NCBI GenBank assembly: GCA_016715885.1
Contig: JADJXL010000028.1
Coordinates: 806,001-870,000 of the forward strand
Direction: 5' to 3'
DNA length: 64,000 nucleotides
DNA from: Polyangiaceae bacterium
Lineage (GTDB): Bacteria; Myxococcota_A; Polyangia; Polyangiales; Polyangiaceae
Part shown: in pieces, positions 35,527 through 45,288 of the stretch
How positions within the stretch are numbered: position 1 is the first letter of the stretch
How the letters are laid out: each line of letters opens with the position of its first letter
Program-made: the position numbers and the translations under genes
The notes under the pieces: generated by a model
Database searches by the model: none
Told to the model about the DNA's origin: nothing
Seen by the model: the letters and a program-made list of their open reading frames with translations, nothing else

Positions 35527-38500
35527 TCAAATCGCCGCCGCAAACTCCCGCCCAAACTCCATCGGCGTCGGCCTGTCCGCCGCAGCACGCGCCGTCGCCG
35601 CGCGAAGCAGTTTCGCCACCGCCGCCGGATACCCGCGCAACCGCTCCGCATCCTCGAATGGATCACGCCGCATGTGCGCAATGATCCTGTCCCGCGGCCC
35701 CAGGTCGTCAAAAAATGCCCGGCCCGTCGTCACGTTGTAAATCGTCCCCGCCAGGGCATACACGTCCGCGCGCGGATCGAGCTCCACAGGATCGAGCACC
35801 TGTTCGGGCGCAATGTACCCAGGCGTTCCCGCGACAAACTTTCCGCCCACCTCCGCCGGCACTCGAATCGCTCGCACCATGCCGAAATCGATGACCACCG
35901 TCGCCAGCGGCGCAGCGCGCGCCGGATCCCGATGCTGCTTCGGATCGAATGCCACTCCTCCTTGCAATGGCAAACGCAGCCACAAATTCGCCGGCTTGAT
36001 GTCTCGATGCACGAGCCCCGCACCATGAAGTGCCGTAAGCCCCGCGCACGTCTCCAAAATCACGCGGCGCAATTCGAATAACGTCATCATTTGCGCCATC
36101 GCATATTGACGCAAATCCGCGCCGATCAAGTATTCGAGCACCAAAAACGGCGCCCCATCGGATACGCCCCGATCGATGATGTTCGCCACGTTCGGGTGAT
36201 AAAGACCCGCCAGCGCCTTCGCCTCCTCGACGAATGACGCCAATATGCCCTCACGCTCGATGTCGTTCGCTTGCGCCAATGCTTCAGCCTTTGGAATTTT
36301 GAGCACGAACAACCTGTCTGCACCCGGCTTGCGTACGAGCCAAACCGATCCAATACCGCCCTCGCCGAGCGGTTTGACCAGCTCGTACCCTTCGATGATT
36401 CTCGGCTCTTGTTTTTTCGCCGATGGCGGCGGCGGAGGCGTTCGTTTGATCGCTCCACGCACCGCTCCCTCGAGAAGCGCCGATGCCACAGGGCCGAGCG
36501 ACGCAAACCACACCTCGAGCATCGACACTTCACGCGCTCGAATGGCGCGCGCCACGAGCGCCGCGACGCGAGGCGCGTTTTGCTTCATTTCCGTAGAAAC
36601 CAATTCCGACGTGTCACCTTCCGACGAATGCAATGCTTTCACCGGATCCGCCAGAGCCGCCTGCAGCCGATCTCCCGCCAATACCAATTTTTGACAGTGC
36701 GCCTCGAGATTCGGCTTCAGCCCGCTCATTTCGGTGAAATCTTCGAGCGCCACGCACAAGCTCGTAATGGCCTTCGCAAGCTCGGTATCTCGCGCATGAA
36801 GCGCCGCCAATGCTTCCTCGGCAGGATATGCCCAGCCCGGGTCTTCCTCGGCCGAATTCGCGGCCGTCCGTAATGCTTCGGCCTGCTCGACGCAATGTCG
36901 CAATGCCGTTTCCGACATCATCGGAAGTGCCGTCGCAAGCTGCAGAAGCATGGCCGGCCGATCAATCACGAGCGCCCACCACGCCGCAAAAGGCCCGAGC
37001 CATTTGGCATCGTCGACCTCGCCGAGCGCCGTACCTCGCGTCGTGTCGACAATACGCCAAAGCAGCGAGCTCAAAGCACTTTTCAGCGAAGCCGGCAATG
37101 CGCGCGACCCGTCTGCGAGCCCTTCGAGCTTGCGCAGCCACAAACACGTATCGTGCGCCGTGGGACCTCGGCCCGGACCCAATTCCCCATCTTCGCCACA
37201 CGCGTCGAGCGCATAACCACCGAGCCTGATGGCAGCGACTTCGAGCGAAAGATCGGTTTCTACGGGAATGCCTTGATTGGCACGCCGCTCCGCAATGAAA
37301 TCCAAAATCTCCGCGGGCGCCCGAGCAAGCGTTTTCCACGTTTCTTCGAGCTCCGGTTCCTCGACGGGGTCCCCCGCAGGTCGCGTATTGAGCAGCGGTC
37401 GCCAGAGGCGCAATGCGAATGCTCGCGCATTGCCTTCGAGCGCATTCAGCGCAGCCGCTCGCTGCCGCATTCCGCCCGTTCCATGCGCAATTCGCCGCGC
37501 TTCCAAAAATGTCGGCAAAAGCGTCGTTGCAAACCGAGCTGCGCGGGCGTCGGCTTCTTCGTCATCGTATTGCGCCGCCATACGCATCAAATTTTCGAGC
37601 CCCAATTCCAAGTCCAGCGGATCCCGCTCGGCACGATCCACCATGTCGCTCACCGCGGTCACTTCGATCCATCGCCGGCATTCTTCCATGGTATCGGCTT
37701 GGACAAACCTCGCCTTTTCACGCAAGGTCCGGAGCGTATCCTCGATTTCCGGCATGTTCCCGCCGCGCCGAAGGAGCGTCGCCAAACCTCGTGCGAGGGC
37801 TCGAGCTGCAATCGCACCACCGTCGCCCGAAAGAATGCGGTGAGCCAGCCTGTCCCACATTTTTTTACGCTCGAAATACAAATAGGGCGTCGCTGCAGCG
37901 ACGGCCGCGAGCACCCAATCTTCCTCGGCGGGTGAATCCAATATCGCCTGAAGCTGACTCGACAAAAACGCGAGCCTATCTGCGGGCAGCGATGCGAATG
38001 CGGTGGTCGCTCGCTGTCGCAAAACTTGCGAATGCCCGAATACCCAATCGAGCAGCGTTCCTTCGAGCGGCTCCATGACGCCCGTGAGGCGCCCGAGCGC
38101 TCGGGCCGCGTGCACCCATACGAGCGGTTCGGGATGCAAAAGCAGCGGTTGAAGAATTTGCAGCGTACGAGCCACGAGCTCCGGATGCGTATCCGGCGGC
38201 ATTCCTCGGACGCTGATTTCCAGGCACCTTGCTGCGAGAACACGGCCCCGCAATGCGCCATGAGCCGGATTGTGAATCATTGCATCGAAAACATCCGGCG
38301 TGCTCCAAAGCCATTGACCGAGCAGCGGCACTTCGAGCGCGCTCGCGCCGGCTTCCCAAATCAAGATTTCGAGCCGCGCACGCGCTTCGGCGTTGATGGG
38401 CTGCACGAGCTCGTTGTTCGTCCCGAGAAGCGGCGCGCATGCCAAAGCGTCGAACAGCGGCCCCTCCACGACACGCGCTCGCGCAATGTCCACGATGCGC

Positions 38501-38841
38501 GACGCGACCGACGTTTCCAGCCCGCCGTACAGAATCGGAGCGATTTGCACATCACGACGCCACGTGCTCGCGGCACACCACGACAAAAGCACGTCGCCCG
38601 CCGGTTCGCCGAGGAACGTTGCCAGCTCGTTGCACGCATCGAGCGATTTGGTCAGCGGTGGAAGCTCACGTGCGAGCAGCGCGGCGGCGACGCGCATTTC
38701 GTCGGGCAAGGGCTTGTCGAGCGCCACCTTGTCCGCATTCGCGCGAAAGCGCACGTAGGCGATTTGTTCGAGGTTTGGATGAGCGGCAACCTGAAGCGCG
38801 AGGGACGACAAGGCGCGACGAACGTCGACGGGCACGTACAT
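35527..38841 (-). CDS. Large Ser/Thr protein kinase with helical-repeat N-terminal region
   Basis: About 1104 residues from the ATG at 38841; a TTG at 38862 is in frame. The first 750 residues are Leu/Ala-rich helical repeats (LVWVHAARALGRLTG; HSQVLRQRATTAFASL) resembling HEAT repeats. The kinase domain is at the C-terminus: GEGGIGSVWLV (P-loop), VLKIP (ATP Lys), HRDIKPANL, IDFGMVRA and GTPGYIAPEQ, all intact. Most myxobacterial STPKs have the kinase N-terminal, so the order is unusual. No transmembrane helix is obvious, so it is probably cytosolic. It lies between the L,D-transpeptidase-like and Uma2 genes. Confidence 0.9.
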   Translation of the reverse strand: MYVPVDVRRALSSLALQVAAHPNLEQIAYVRFRANADKVALDKPLPDEMRVAAALLARELPPLTKSLDACNELATFLGEPAGDVLLSWCAASTWRRDVQIAPILYGGLETSVASRIVDIARARVVEGPLFDALACAPLLGTNNELVQPINAEARARLEILIWEAGASALEVPLLGQWLWSTPDVFDAMIHNPAHGALRGRVLAARCLEISVRGMPPDTHPELVARTLQILQPLLLHPEPLVWVHAARALGRLTGVMEPLEGTLLDWVFGHSQVLRQRATTAFASLPADRLAFLSSQLQAILDSPAEEDWVLAAVAAATPYLYFERKKMWDRLAHRILSGDGGAIAARALARGLATLLRRGGNMPEIEDTLRTLREKARFVQADTMEECRRWIEVTAVSDMVDRAERDPLDLELGLENLMRMAAQYDDEEADARAARFATTLLPTFLEARRIAHGTGGMRQRAAALNALEGNARAFALRLWRPLLNTRPAGDPVEEPELEETWKTLARAPAEILDFIAERRANQGIPVETDLSLEVAAIRLGGYALDACGEDGELGPGRGPTAHDTCLWLRKLEGLADGSRALPASLKSALSSLLWRIVDTTRGTALGEVDDAKWLGPFAAWWALVIDRPAMLLQLATALPMMSETALRHCVEQAEALRTAANSAEEDPGWAYPAEEALAALHARDTELAKAITSLCVALEDFTEMSGLKPNLEAHCQKLVLAGDRLQAALADPVKALHSSEGDTSELVSTEMKQNAPRVAALVARAIRAREVSMLEVWFASLGPVASALLEGAVRGAIKRTPPPPPSAKKQEPRIIEGYELVKPLGEGGIGSVWLVRKPGADRLFVLKIPKAEALAQANDIEREGILASFVEEAKALAGLYHPNVANIIDRGVSDGAPFLVLEYLIGADLRQYAMAQMMTLFELRRVILETCAGLTALHGAGLVHRDIKPANLWLRLPLQGGVAFDPKQHRDPARAAPLATVVIDFGMVRAIRVPAEVGGKFVAGTPGYIAPEQVLDPVELDPRADVYALAGTIYNVTTGRAFFDDLGPRDRIIAHMRRDPFEDAERLRGYPAAVAKLLRAATARAAADRPTPMEFGREFAAAI

Positions 38842-38927
38842 GAGGTCGGGACGATAGTCCAAACCGGGAGGAGATTGGAAGGAAAAAATGTGCCAGCGGG
38901 AATGCGAAACGCAGAATTGTCACGCTG

Positions 38928-39512
38928 TCATTCGTCGTCGTACTGTTCGAACACGCCAGCGTAGACCTGATCGACCTCGATGGCGCATTCAATGGCAGGC
39001 AATGCGGCCGTCTGACCGGCCCCGTAATCGCGCAAGCCCCATGCACCATCATCTTGTCGTGTGTAGACTTCGATGTAGGGTTTGTCCTGCGACACGATGA
39101 CATACTGCTTCAGCGAAGGGATCGACCGGTAATTGGCGAACTTGTCCCCACGGTCATAAGCTTCGCTCGTCGGAGAAAGAACCTCTACGACGACGCGCGG
39201 GTTGAGCAGTACATCGCGGTTGTCATCCCTGAATTCGGGACGACCGCACACGACGATGGCGTCGGGATACACATACCGACCGGTGCTCGGGATGTACACC
39301 TTCATGTCGGAGTTTTGCACAGTGCATCGTCGCCCCTGAAGCGCGGCCCTGAGTACGCCGCCGATGCCCTGAGCAACGGTACTGTGCTCGAAGGTTCCGC
39401 CCGCCATGGCGAAGATCTCGCCATCGGCGAACTCGTGTTTCTCGTCCGAGGCTCGCTCGAACGCAAGGTATTCGTCTTCGCTCATGCGCGTGCGAGCAGC
39501 GGCGTCGGCCAT
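38928..39512 (-). CDS. Uma2-family (DUF820) restriction-endonuclease-fold protein
   Basis: 194 residues from the ATG at 39512 (MADAAARTRMSEDEYLAFE). The Uma2 pattern is present: YLAFERASDEKHEFADGEIFAM, YPDAIVVCG, VVVEVLSPTSEAYDRGDKF, KQYVIVSQDKPYIEVY, with the Asp/Glu/Lys of a PD-(D/E)XK fold. These proteins are abundant in cyanobacteria and myxobacteria, mostly of unknown role. Confidence 0.85.
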   Translation of the reverse strand: MADAAARTRMSEDEYLAFERASDEKHEFADGEIFAMAGGTFEHSTVAQGIGGVLRAALQGRRCTVQNSDMKVYIPSTGRYVYPDAIVVCGRPEFRDDNRDVLLNPRVVVEVLSPTSEAYDRGDKFANYRSIPSLKQYVIVSQDKPYIEVYTRQDDGAWGLRDYGAGQTAALPAIECAIEVDQVYAGVFEQYDDE

Positions 39513-39644
39513 GTGACCGAGTGTCCTACGAAGCCATGCGCATGTCCAGCCGAAATCGTGCGCGGAACGCATCCAAGACTTGCCTTCAGCGCGTACTCGT
39601 GCGACGAACCCTCGTTACAGACGGACGAACTCAGGAGGTGCGTC

Positions 39645-40013
39645 ATGACGAATGCAACGGAAATGAAGACCTACACTGGAGGCTGCCATTGCGGCGCCGT
39701 GCGCTACGAAGCGACCATGAAACTCGAAGGCGTCATTTCGTGCAACTGTTCGATATGTACGAAAGCGGGGTACATTCTCGCGTTCGTCCCGGCGGCGCAA
39801 TTCAAGCTTCTATCGGGCAATGACAAATTGCGCGATTATCAATTCAACCAGAAAATGGTGCACCACGTCTTTTGCGAGGTGTGTGGCATTCATCCATTCG
39901 GTCAAGGAACGATGCCCGACGGCAATGAAGTCAAGGCCATCAATCTTCGCTGCGTGGACGATGTCGACGTCGAAATGCTGCAACTGCAAAAAGTGGACGG
40001 AAGAAGTAGGTAA
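39645..40013 (+). CDS. GFA-family (Gfa/CENP-V fold) zinc protein
   Basis: 122 residues from the ATG at 39645, preceded by CAGGAGGTG. CHCGAVRY, CNCSICTKAG and HHVFCEVCGIHPF give the CxC, CxxC and CxxC zinc ligands of the glutathione-dependent formaldehyde-activating fold. In these bacteria such proteins are often annotated as aldehyde-activating enzymes, but activity is rarely tested. Confidence 0.88.
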   Translation: MTNATEMKTYTGGCHCGAVRYEATMKLEGVISCNCSICTKAGYILAFVPAAQFKLLSGNDKLRDYQFNQKMVHHVFCEVCGIHPFGQGTMPDGNEVKAINLRCVDDVDVEMLQLQKVDGRSR

Positions 40014-40086
40014 ACGCCGGATCGTTTGGGATCGCAGCATGCTCTTGTCAGCCACCGGGACACCGTGATACGGTCGGCGCACGAGA

Positions 40087-40527
40087 ATGTCTTCCTCCAA
40101 GAGCATGCTTAGGATGTCCAGTGCCGCGGCCATCCGCCGCTTCGGGCAGCACCTCACCTGGATTCAGGAGCCGGATATTTTTTTCATGCGGCTGGAAGGA
40201 ACGCTCACCGGTCCGCAGTTGCAATCCATTCTCGAGTGGCAAGACGAATGGGGCAGTACCAAAACGCAGTACTTTGTGCTCTCCGATTTGTCGCAACTGG
40301 GAACGATGTCGCGTGACGCGAGAAAAATAATGAATGACCGCCAAAACGTACCACCGGGGCTCGTGATGAGCATTTCTTATGGTGGGAGTTTCACCGTGCG
40401 AGTTCTCGCGGACATGTCATTTCGCGCGCGCAAGGCGCTTGGAATACAAGAAACGAGCCCCACCATTTTCGTCGCAACCGAAGCGGATGCCGTGGCAGAA
40501 GTGGAAAAGTACCGAAATCGTAGTTGA
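40087..40527 (+). CDS. STAS-like small regulatory protein
   Basis: 146 residues. WIQEPDIFFMRLEGTLTGPQLQSIL and YFVLSDLSQLGTMSRDARKIM resemble the STAS/SpoIIAA-like fold, and SFTVRVLADMSFRARKALG and TIFVATEADAVAEV match the paralogue at 13471. Function is unknown. It is followed by two-hairpin element copy B and then the convergent MFS gene. Confidence 0.6.
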   Translation: MSSSKSMLRMSSAAAIRRFGQHLTWIQEPDIFFMRLEGTLTGPQLQSILEWQDEWGSTKTQYFVLSDLSQLGTMSRDARKIMNDRQNVPPGLVMSISYGGSFTVRVLADMSFRARKALGIQETSPTIFVATEADAVAEVEKYRNRS

Positions 40528-40558
40528 TTTGCTGAACAATTTGCGCCAACGCCAATTC

Positions 40559-40700
40559 GGGGGGTATGGGGGGCAGAGCAGTCGGCTCGTGTTTTGGCCG
40601 AAGGCCAAAACACTTATAGAGCCGCCTGCGAGCCCCCCATCGTGAACAAGTCTCGCGCAGCGCGCGTCCCACGCGCGCGAAGCGAGCGTTCAAATCATGG
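40559..40700. repeat. Two-hairpin intergenic element, copy B
   Basis: Stem 1 pairs 40568-40599 with 40603-40638: GGGGGGC, AGA/GA interior loop, GCAG, T/C mismatch, CGGCTC, then GTGTTTTGGCC with a GAA loop. A 5-nt TTATA bulge lies at the same place as CGGGA in the other copies. Stem 2 is CTCGC 40652-40656 with GCGAG 40682-40686 and GCGCGCGT 40660-40667 with ACGCGCGC 40671-40678. Many stem bases differ from copy A but pairing is kept. It lies between convergent genes. Confidence 0.85.
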
Positions 40701-40707
40701 ATTGATA

Positions 40708-41955
40708 TCAATGCTCGAGGTAATCGAGGTCCTTGCCGTAGGTCTCTTCCATGGCTCGCAAGGAAATGAATGCCCCGACGATGGTCACTGCTCCGACGAT
40801 CATCGCGCTTTCGACGACGCCGACTTTTTCCTTCAGCCCGTGAAAAGCCAACGTGAGCAATACGACGGCACCACGCACGAGATTCGGGGCGCTCGTCGTC
40901 GCGGTGGCTCGAAGGTTCGTCCCGAATTGTTCGGACGCCACGGTCACGAATACGGCCCAATACCCGGCGCCAAAACCCATGGCCACGCAAATGGCGTAAA
41001 ACATCGTAATCGATTGCGCACCGGCGAAAAAGTATAGCACGATCGTGGCAGTCGTCACCAGCAGAAACGTCATGACCGCCCGCTTGCGGCTCTTCACGAT
41101 TTGACTTAGCGCGCCGCTCGACAAGTCGCCAACGGCAAGCCCCACGTAGGTGTACAGAATGGCGCGACCCGCATTGGGAGGTATCGGCATTCCCATCGCT
41201 TTGCCAATTTCCGGCGAAAACGTGACGAGAATCCCGACGACGTACCATATCGGAATACCAATGAGCACGATGCCCGCGTATCGCCGAGCGCGTTCGCCCG
41301 TCGAGAAGAGCTTGAAAAAGTTGCCCCGTTCGACGGCCTTTTTCTTGACCGATTCGAACATCCCCGATTCGTATACACCAATCCGCAAGACGAGCAGTCC
41401 GAGGCCGAGCCCACCGCCAACGAAATAAGCAATACGCCACGAAAACATGTCGCCGATGAGCGCCGCTGCAACGGCGCCGCAAATGCCAATGCTCGCAACG
41501 ATGGTCGTCCCATACCCTCGCGCCTCTTTGTGCATGATTTCGCTGACGAGCGTGATGCCCGCACCAAGCTCACCGGCAAGCCCGACACCGGCAATGAACC
41601 TCAGCGCCGCATACGTTTCTATCGAAGTGACGAACCCATTGAGAATGTTCGCCACCGAATAGAGCAAAATCGAACCAAAGAGCACCGACAAACGGCCTCG
41701 CTTGTCGCCAATCACGCCCCATAGAATGCCCCCGATGAGCATGCCGCCCATCTGCATGTTGATGAGCAAAACGCCCTGATCCAAAAGAGCGTCCGGATCG
41801 GTGACGCCAATCCCCTTGAGGCTCGCGACGCGCACGATACTGAACAGCACGAGATCGTAGATGTCGACGAAGTAACCGAGCGCGGCAACGACGATTGCCA
41901 GACGGACTGCGCGAGTTGCCTTGTCTTTGGAAATGGATTCGCTGGAACTGGTCAT
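40708..41955 (-). CDS. MFS transporter, sugar-porter/metabolite-symporter type
   Basis: 415 residues from the ATG at 41955, with GGAAAG upstream. About 12 hydrophobic segments; the family signature GDKRGRLSVL sits in the loop between helices 2 and 3, and FIAGVGLAGELGAGITL is a typical helix-4 motif. Central charged loop KKKAVERGNFFKLF. It resembles the metabolite:H+ symporter branch (shikimate, dicarboxylate or aromatic transporters). The substrate cannot be assigned. It converges on copy B of the two-hairpin element. Confidence 0.85.
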   Translation of the reverse strand: MTSSSESISKDKATRAVRLAIVVAALGYFVDIYDLVLFSIVRVASLKGIGVTDPDALLDQGVLLINMQMGGMLIGGILWGVIGDKRGRLSVLFGSILLYSVANILNGFVTSIETYAALRFIAGVGLAGELGAGITLVSEIMHKEARGYGTTIVASIGICGAVAAALIGDMFSWRIAYFVGGGLGLGLLVLRIGVYESGMFESVKKKAVERGNFFKLFSTGERARRYAGIVLIGIPIWYVVGILVTFSPEIGKAMGMPIPPNAGRAILYTYVGLAVGDLSSGALSQIVKSRKRAVMTFLLVTTATIVLYFFAGAQSITMFYAICVAMGFGAGYWAVFVTVASEQFGTNLRATATTSAPNLVRGAVVLLTLAFHGLKEKVGVVESAMIVGAVTIVGAFISLRAMEETYGKDLDYLEH

Positions 41956-42143
41956 GATGCTTTCCGATCGCGGACGCATCATAGAAGCGCCGATTCCACC
42001 GCGTCAAGCTACGCGTAACTTCGCCGCTCAATGCTGCCATCGTACGCGGGCACGCGATCCATCATTGCGATCCACGCCTCCACTGGAAAATGCGACAGAA
42101 ATGTTGCACCGGCGTAACTTCTTGGTGTACCAACGATCGTATC

Positions 42144-44207
42144 GTGACGACGACTTTCGCCACCGCTCCCTCTTCGCGGAGCTTGCTTTGGTGCGCACGC
42201 AATGTCATTTTCGGCGCAGCCCTCGGAGCCGCATTGGGGCTTTTGGGTCAAGCTGCAATCATGTTTTTTGGCGGCGCGCCTTCGGGAGGCATTGCCCCGG
42301 GGCTCGGAGCGCGGCTCGGTGGCGTGCTGCTCACCGCCGCTGGATATGCCGCCGTGCTGCTCATGACGAGCATCATGACGGCACCCACGATGCGATGGGC
42401 CATTGGGCGAGCCGTTTCAGTGACGCTCACGACGCTCATCGTCACGGGACTCGTTGCACTGCACGTCGTGGGGGTCGCCGTGCGTATCGTATCGGGTGCA
42501 TTTCTCACGCGCGGCGCGCTCGAGTTCTTTTTGAATGGTCAGGAAAGCATGTTCCGCGCCTTGCGAACGACATACGCCATGCACGTGGCCGTCGTCGCAG
42601 CCATTGGGCTCACCGTCGCGGTACTTTATGCAGTCTATCTTTTTCAAGCATTGCGTCGAGATGGAAATACGCAACGCGCAGCACGGCTGCTCGGCATTTC
42701 CGCGGCGCTCGTAGCCACTGCCGGCATTGCATTGCTCGTTTTGCCAGCAAAAGCGGCCATGGCGATGGGCCTTTCACGCACGACGCCCGAAATGGCGCTG
42801 CTCAGCTCGCTACAATCGGTCCCCGCGTGGTCCGAAGAGGTTTCTCCGGACGAACAGAATGGCCCGCCGCCTCGCCGCGTCGTCGAAGGCGCGCCGCGCA
42901 TCGTGGGAACCGAATGGGAAGATCGGGTCGCCAATGACGATTCCGCGCGCCCGAACGTGCTTCTGGTCGTCATCGATTCGCTCACGACGCGGCATTTGGG
43001 ATATGTGGGATATTCGCGTCCCATCACGCCGAACATCGATAGAATCGCAGCTCGCAGCATGCGCCTCTTGCGAGCTTGGGCCACCGCGACGCATTCGAAT
43101 TACGCTCAGCCCGCCATCTTGTCGTCGCTTTTTCCGCGCCGCATCCCGTGGCTCGACCAATACACTCGTCTGGACTACCCCCGCGTCCTCCTGCACGACG
43201 TATTTCACCGAGCAGGCCACACGGCGGCGACCATTTCGAGCCAGGATCAAAATTGGCAAGGCATTGCACGCTTCGAGGAGACCGCGACACCCATCTTTCT
43301 TTGGCATGCGCCTGATTACGACGGTCCCCGCGTCGACATCATCAGCGAAAAAGTCGTTCCCGACCATGTCACGGCAGAACGCGCAATTGCTTGGATGAAG
43401 TCCCACCAAGACAAACCTTTTTCGCTCTACGTGAATTTTCAAATCGCCCACTTTCCCTACGGTTTGCCCGACGGCATAGCGCCTCGGTACACACCCGCAT
43501 ATTACCCGCATACCGCCAATTTCGTGCGATACGGCGAGACCGAGAAGCCCATTCTCACGAATCGTTACGACAATGCCATCGCATACGTCGATGCCCAGGT
43601 GGGAAAGCTCGAACAATACCTTTCACAAAGCGGTTTGCTCGACAAAACCATTCTCGTCATCACGGCCGACCATGGGGAGATGATGGGCGAGCATGGGGTC
43701 GTCACGCATGGCAAATCGCTGTTCGAGGGCGAAGCGCGCGTGCCATTGCTCGTGCATTATCCGCCCAAGGTAGCGCCTCGCGACGTCCTCACGCCCGTCT
43801 CGCACCTCGACGTATTGCCAACCATTTCGGACCTCGCAGGCATTCCCCCGCACCCGGCGTTTCAGGGCCATAGCTTTGCGAACCCCGCGGCGCATGCAGC
43901 CAAGCGAGTGGGCATTTTCATGAACACCCAAGGTTATCAAATGACCGAGGGCGTCATCTGTTATCCGTGGAAGTTGTGGATCGACCGCACGGAAGGCAAC
44001 GTCGTGCGCCTGTTTCACTTGGACGACGATCCAATGGAAGCCCGCAACTTGGCCAAGGACAAACCTGCCGTCTCGCGCGCGCTCTCACGCATGCTCGGCG
44101 CACAAATGCGCGCACAAATCGACTACCACGCCCCGCACAATCAAGCGATGCGCGATAACCGATTCGCCCCGCGATTGCTCACGTGCCCAGACTTGCCGGC
44201 GCATTGA
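42144..44207 (+). CDS. Membrane sulfatase/phosphoglycerol transferase-family protein
   Basis: About 687 residues from GTG 42144; an ATG at 42090 is in frame but adds 18 Cys/Arg/Trp-rich residues unlike an N-terminus. Four or five hydrophobic segments in the first 220 residues are followed by a large alkaline-phosphatase-fold domain: PNVLLVVIDSLTTRHLGYVG, PITPNIDRIA, a Thr/Ser nucleophile region (ATHSNYAQPAI), FQIAHFPYGLP and ITADHGEMMGEHG, plus VPLLVHYPP. LTA-synthase and arylsulfatase families share this layout. Modification of lipids or surface glycans is likely; exact activity is not clear. Confidence 0.8.
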   Translation: MTTTFATAPSSRSLLWCARNVIFGAALGAALGLLGQAAIMFFGGAPSGGIAPGLGARLGGVLLTAAGYAAVLLMTSIMTAPTMRWAIGRAVSVTLTTLIVTGLVALHVVGVAVRIVSGAFLTRGALEFFLNGQESMFRALRTTYAMHVAVVAAIGLTVAVLYAVYLFQALRRDGNTQRAARLLGISAALVATAGIALLVLPAKAAMAMGLSRTTPEMALLSSLQSVPAWSEEVSPDEQNGPPPRRVVEGAPRIVGTEWEDRVANDDSARPNVLLVVIDSLTTRHLGYVGYSRPITPNIDRIAARSMRLLRAWATATHSNYAQPAILSSLFPRRIPWLDQYTRLDYPRVLLHDVFHRAGHTAATISSQDQNWQGIARFEETATPIFLWHAPDYDGPRVDIISEKVVPDHVTAERAIAWMKSHQDKPFSLYVNFQIAHFPYGLPDGIAPRYTPAYYPHTANFVRYGETEKPILTNRYDNAIAYVDAQVGKLEQYLSQSGLLDKTILVITADHGEMMGEHGVVTHGKSLFEGEARVPLLVHYPPKVAPRDVLTPVSHLDVLPTISDLAGIPPHPAFQGHSFANPAAHAAKRVGIFMNTQGYQMTEGVICYPWKLWIDRTEGNVVRLFHLDDDPMEARNLAKDKPAVSRALSRMLGAQMRAQIDYHAPHNQAMRDNRFAPRLLTCPDLPAH

Positions 44208-44227
44208 TCAACGTTCAATTCGAATCC

Positions 44228-44360
44228 GGGGGGGTATGGGGGGCGTCCGCGCCTCGCCGTGCTTTTGCAAAGCAAAAGCACCGGGAGGCGAGCCGCGGAC
44301 CCCATGTAAACAGACTTGCGAGGGGCCCACCCGCGAAGCGAGCGTCCAAATCAAGTGCCG
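44228..44360. repeat. Two-hairpin intergenic element, copy C
   Basis: GGGGGGG-TAT-GGGGGG, then stem 1 from GTCCGCG 44245-44251 to CGCGGAC 44294-44300, with CTCGCC/GGCGAG, GTGCTTTTGC/GCAAAAGCAC and AAA loop; the CGGGA bulge is at 44282-44286. The outer part is shortened (CCC only). Stem 2 is decayed: CTTGC/GCGAG with GGG/CCC. It lies between the convergent sulfatase-family and LRR genes. Confidence 0.8.
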
Positions 44361-44363
44361 GCC

Positions 44364-45158
44364 TCAATCATCATGCACTTTGAGCCCTGGGATCCCCAGG
44401 CCGACCGCTTTTCCGCTCGCCGACGAACCTTCGATGTAAAGCGTCTTCAGCGTCTTGATCTCTTTCAGCGGCGACAAGTCCGAAATCCGCGTGCGCTTCA
44501 TCTGTAACATCTCGAGCTTCTTCAGCTTCGATATCGGCGTCAGATCCGTCACCTCCGTCTCGTCAATCTGAAGCTCCGTCAGGTTCGTCAAGCCCGACAG
44601 CGGCGTCAGATCTTTTACCGGCGTGCGCCCAATGTCGAGTCGGTCGAGTTTCGCCAGACCCGCAAGCGGCGTGAGATCCTTGATGTTCGTCGCAGCCACT
44701 CGCAACGACTCGATCGTCGTCAGCGTCTTCAACGGCGTGAGATCATCGATTTTACCCGGCGGTAAGTACATCCCCTTGACAGACGTGAACAGCGGGAAAA
44801 TGCACGGATCAAGCTCGTTGAGCTTCGCTTCGGTGAGCTTCAACGTCTTGACTTTTGCAAGATCCGCCTTCGTCAGTTGCCCTTCGGGCTTCTGCGCTTG
44901 CACGCGTACTTCCGCTTCGAACTTCGGATCCGGCAGCGTGACGTTCGCATCCTTCGAACACACGACTTCTTTTTTCTTCGGCGGAGCCGCAGATTCGGTG
45001 GCTGCCGGCGCGACCGCCGGTGGAGCCGCAGCGACCGATGGCGCAGCGCTCGGCTTTTGCGCTTTGGTATCCGCCTTCGGAGTCGGTTCGTCGCAAGCGG
45101 CCAAAAGCGCGATCGCGATAGGAAGAGCAACGCTCGAGAGCAAGGTTCGTGACGACAT
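44364..45158 (-). CDS. Leucine-rich-repeat lipoprotein
   Basis: 264 residues from the ATG at 45158 (MSSRTLLSSVALPIAIALL, lipobox LLAAC). A Pro/Ala/Lys linker of about 60 residues is followed by a Cys-capped region and about five 22-residue LRRs of the internalin type (NIKDLTPLAGLAKLDRL; PVKDLTPLSGLTNLTEL; EVTDLTPISKLKKLEML). LRRs of this kind mediate protein binding. It is divergent from the kinase operon across 130 bp and converges on element C. Confidence 0.85.
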   Translation of the reverse strand: MSSRTLLSSVALPIAIALLAACDEPTPKADTKAQKPSAAPSVAAAPPAVAPAATESAAPPKKKEVVCSKDANVTLPDPKFEAEVRVQAQKPEGQLTKADLAKVKTLKLTEAKLNELDPCIFPLFTSVKGMYLPPGKIDDLTPLKTLTTIESLRVAATNIKDLTPLAGLAKLDRLDIGRTPVKDLTPLSGLTNLTELQIDETEVTDLTPISKLKKLEMLQMKRTRISDLSPLKEIKTLKTLYIEGSSASGKAVGLGIPGLKVHDD

Positions 45159-45288
45159 CGACGCGCATGGTAACCGCAGTGCGCAAAAAAAGGTACAACC
45201 ACGCGGCGAGATCGTGTGACGTGCGCGATCGATTGCAGGCAGCATCGATTGTTCGTACGATGCCCCTCGGCAAACCCCGAGGAACCAC

